A stretch of DNA of 14,420 bases from Desulfonatronospira sp. GTDB taxonomy: Bacteria; Desulfobacterota; Desulfovibrionia; Desulfovibrionales; Desulfonatronovibrionaceae. The DNA lies in assembly GCA_003554505.1 (NCBI GenBank), contig PWGS01000092.1, forward strand, positions 1-14,420. The letters run 5' to 3'. Below, piece by piece: positions 13,785 to 14,420 of the stretch (positions within the stretch are counted from its first letter, which is position 1; the number at the start of each line of letters is the position of its first letter). The position numbers and the translations under genes were made by a program. The notes below the pieces were generated by a model. It had not been told where the DNA came from. It saw nothing but the letters and a program-made list of their open reading frames with translations, and ran no database searches.

Positions 13785-14420
13785 TCAGGCAAAGATATCC
13801 GCCATTGAATAAAGCTTCCCGGGGTTTTGCTCTGCAAGCCATCTTGCAGCCCTCAGGGCACCCTGGGCGAAAGTCTCCCTGGAATGGGCCCTGTGTGTCA
13901 CCTCCACCCTTTCACCGGGTCCCAGAAAATAAAAAGTATGTTCTCCCACCACATCCCCGCCGCGCAGGGTCTGGACTCCCACTTCGTCTTTCTTTCTTTC
14001 ACCGATCATGCCGTGACGGGCGTATACCCCGTGCCTGTCCATATCCAGTCCCTTGGTTTCAGCCAGGATCTGGGCCAGCTTGACCGCAGTACCTGAAGGA
14101 GCGTCCTTTTTAAACTTGTGGTGAATCTCCATTATTTCCAGGTCGTACTTCTCACCCAGACTCTTGAGCAGTTCCGGAAGAATCTGAATCAGGACATTTA
14201 TGCCTACGCTCATATTCGGCGCCCAGAAAAGCCTGGTGGATTCGGCCAGATTTTCAAGCTTTTTTGACTGCTCAGAAGTAAATCCCGTGGTACCGATTAC
14301 AGCCGAGGCACCAGCGCTGGAGCACTTCTCCACGGTTTCCATGCTTGCCTCGGGAACTGTAAAGTCAACCACCACAGCATCCGGAAAAGAATCCAGTATC
14401 CTGGAAAGATCGCTGTCCAC
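13785..14420 (-). CDS. dapB: 4-hydroxy-tetrahydrodipicolinate reductase, N-terminus cut by the window edge
   Basis: DapB reduces hydroxytetrahydrodipicolinate to tetrahydrodipicolinate with NAD(P)H in the diaminopimelate/lysine pathway that feeds peptidoglycan and lysine. The 211 codons present are the C-terminal four fifths; the N-terminal dinucleotide loop (about 50 residues) lies beyond the edge, so the first codon here (GTG) is internal. Seen in order: [31 protein letters not shown], the catalytic [15 protein letters not shown] with the His-His pair and the substrate-binding K-x2-PSGT, then [32 protein letters not shown], here broken by VGEHT and ERVEVTHRA. The C-terminal helix ([12 protein letters not shown]) is also typical. 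All visible active-site residues are intact. The stop is followed by a palindrome TTATCCGGATAA (13770-13781) and a 550-base gap, so the next minus-strand genes may have their own promoter. Confidence 0.96.
   Translation of the reverse strand: MDSDLSRILDSFPDAVVVDFTVPEASMETVEKCSSAGASAVIGTTGFTSEQSKKLENLAESTRLFWAPNMSVGINVLIQILPELLKSLGEKYDLEIMEIHHKFKKDAPSGTAVKLAQILAETKGLDMDRHGVYARHGMIGERKKDEVGVQTLRGGDVVGEHTFYFLGPGERVEVTHRAHSRETFAQGALRAARWLAEQNPGKLYSMADIFA

Overview
The window looks like chromosomal DNA from a Gram-negative anaerobe, most likely a sulfate reducer of the Desulfovibrionales or a close relative (Desulfobacterota). This is inferred from the protein style (for example the DSRQVY and PIITAQP segments of MiaA), the order MBL/beta-CASP nuclease - rsmD - coaD - miaA, and periplasmic proteins that imply an outer membrane. 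No 16S rRNA or other taxonomic marker is present, so the assignment is moderate. Nearly everything is on the minus strand; the one convincing plus-strand gene is tatA.

In the direction of minus-strand transcription (high to low coordinates) the window opens with the 3' part of dapB (lysine and diaminopimelate synthesis). A 550-base gap follows that holds short GC-rich tandem and inverted repeats and a 29-codon ORF for a possible single-span membrane peptide. Next come a secreted DUF4390 protein, a 741-residue NtrY-like membrane sensor kinase, and a receiver-GGDEF protein whose catalytic residues are largely missing in both domains. The kinase/regulator pair lies between two same-orientation copies of a roughly 125-bp intergenic repeat (8993-9118 and 12492-12616).

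The next block is tightly packed housekeeping DNA: an MBL/beta-CASP RNase-like protein, rsmD (5-base gap), coaD (19-base overlap), miaA, two exported proteins of unknown role (the first LPP20-like), and pgsA, which overlaps the preceding gene. It joins ribosome and tRNA modification, coenzyme A synthesis, RNA processing and phospholipid synthesis, probably on shared transcripts with translational coupling.

At the left, tatA has its own good sigma70-type promoter and converges on pgsA. Divergent from tatA is a two-gene unit: a degenerate pyridine nucleotide-disulfide oxidoreductase fused to a rhodanese domain with a cysteine-rich tail, then a small nine-cysteine protein. A perfect 11-bp stem-loop closes that unit.

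There is no CRISPR array, no intact insertion sequence or phage gene, and no rRNA or tRNA that I could recognise. The items most worth a second look are the repeat-flanked kinase/pseudo-regulator module, the rhodanese fusion with its Cys-rich neighbour, and the 29-residue membrane ORF.
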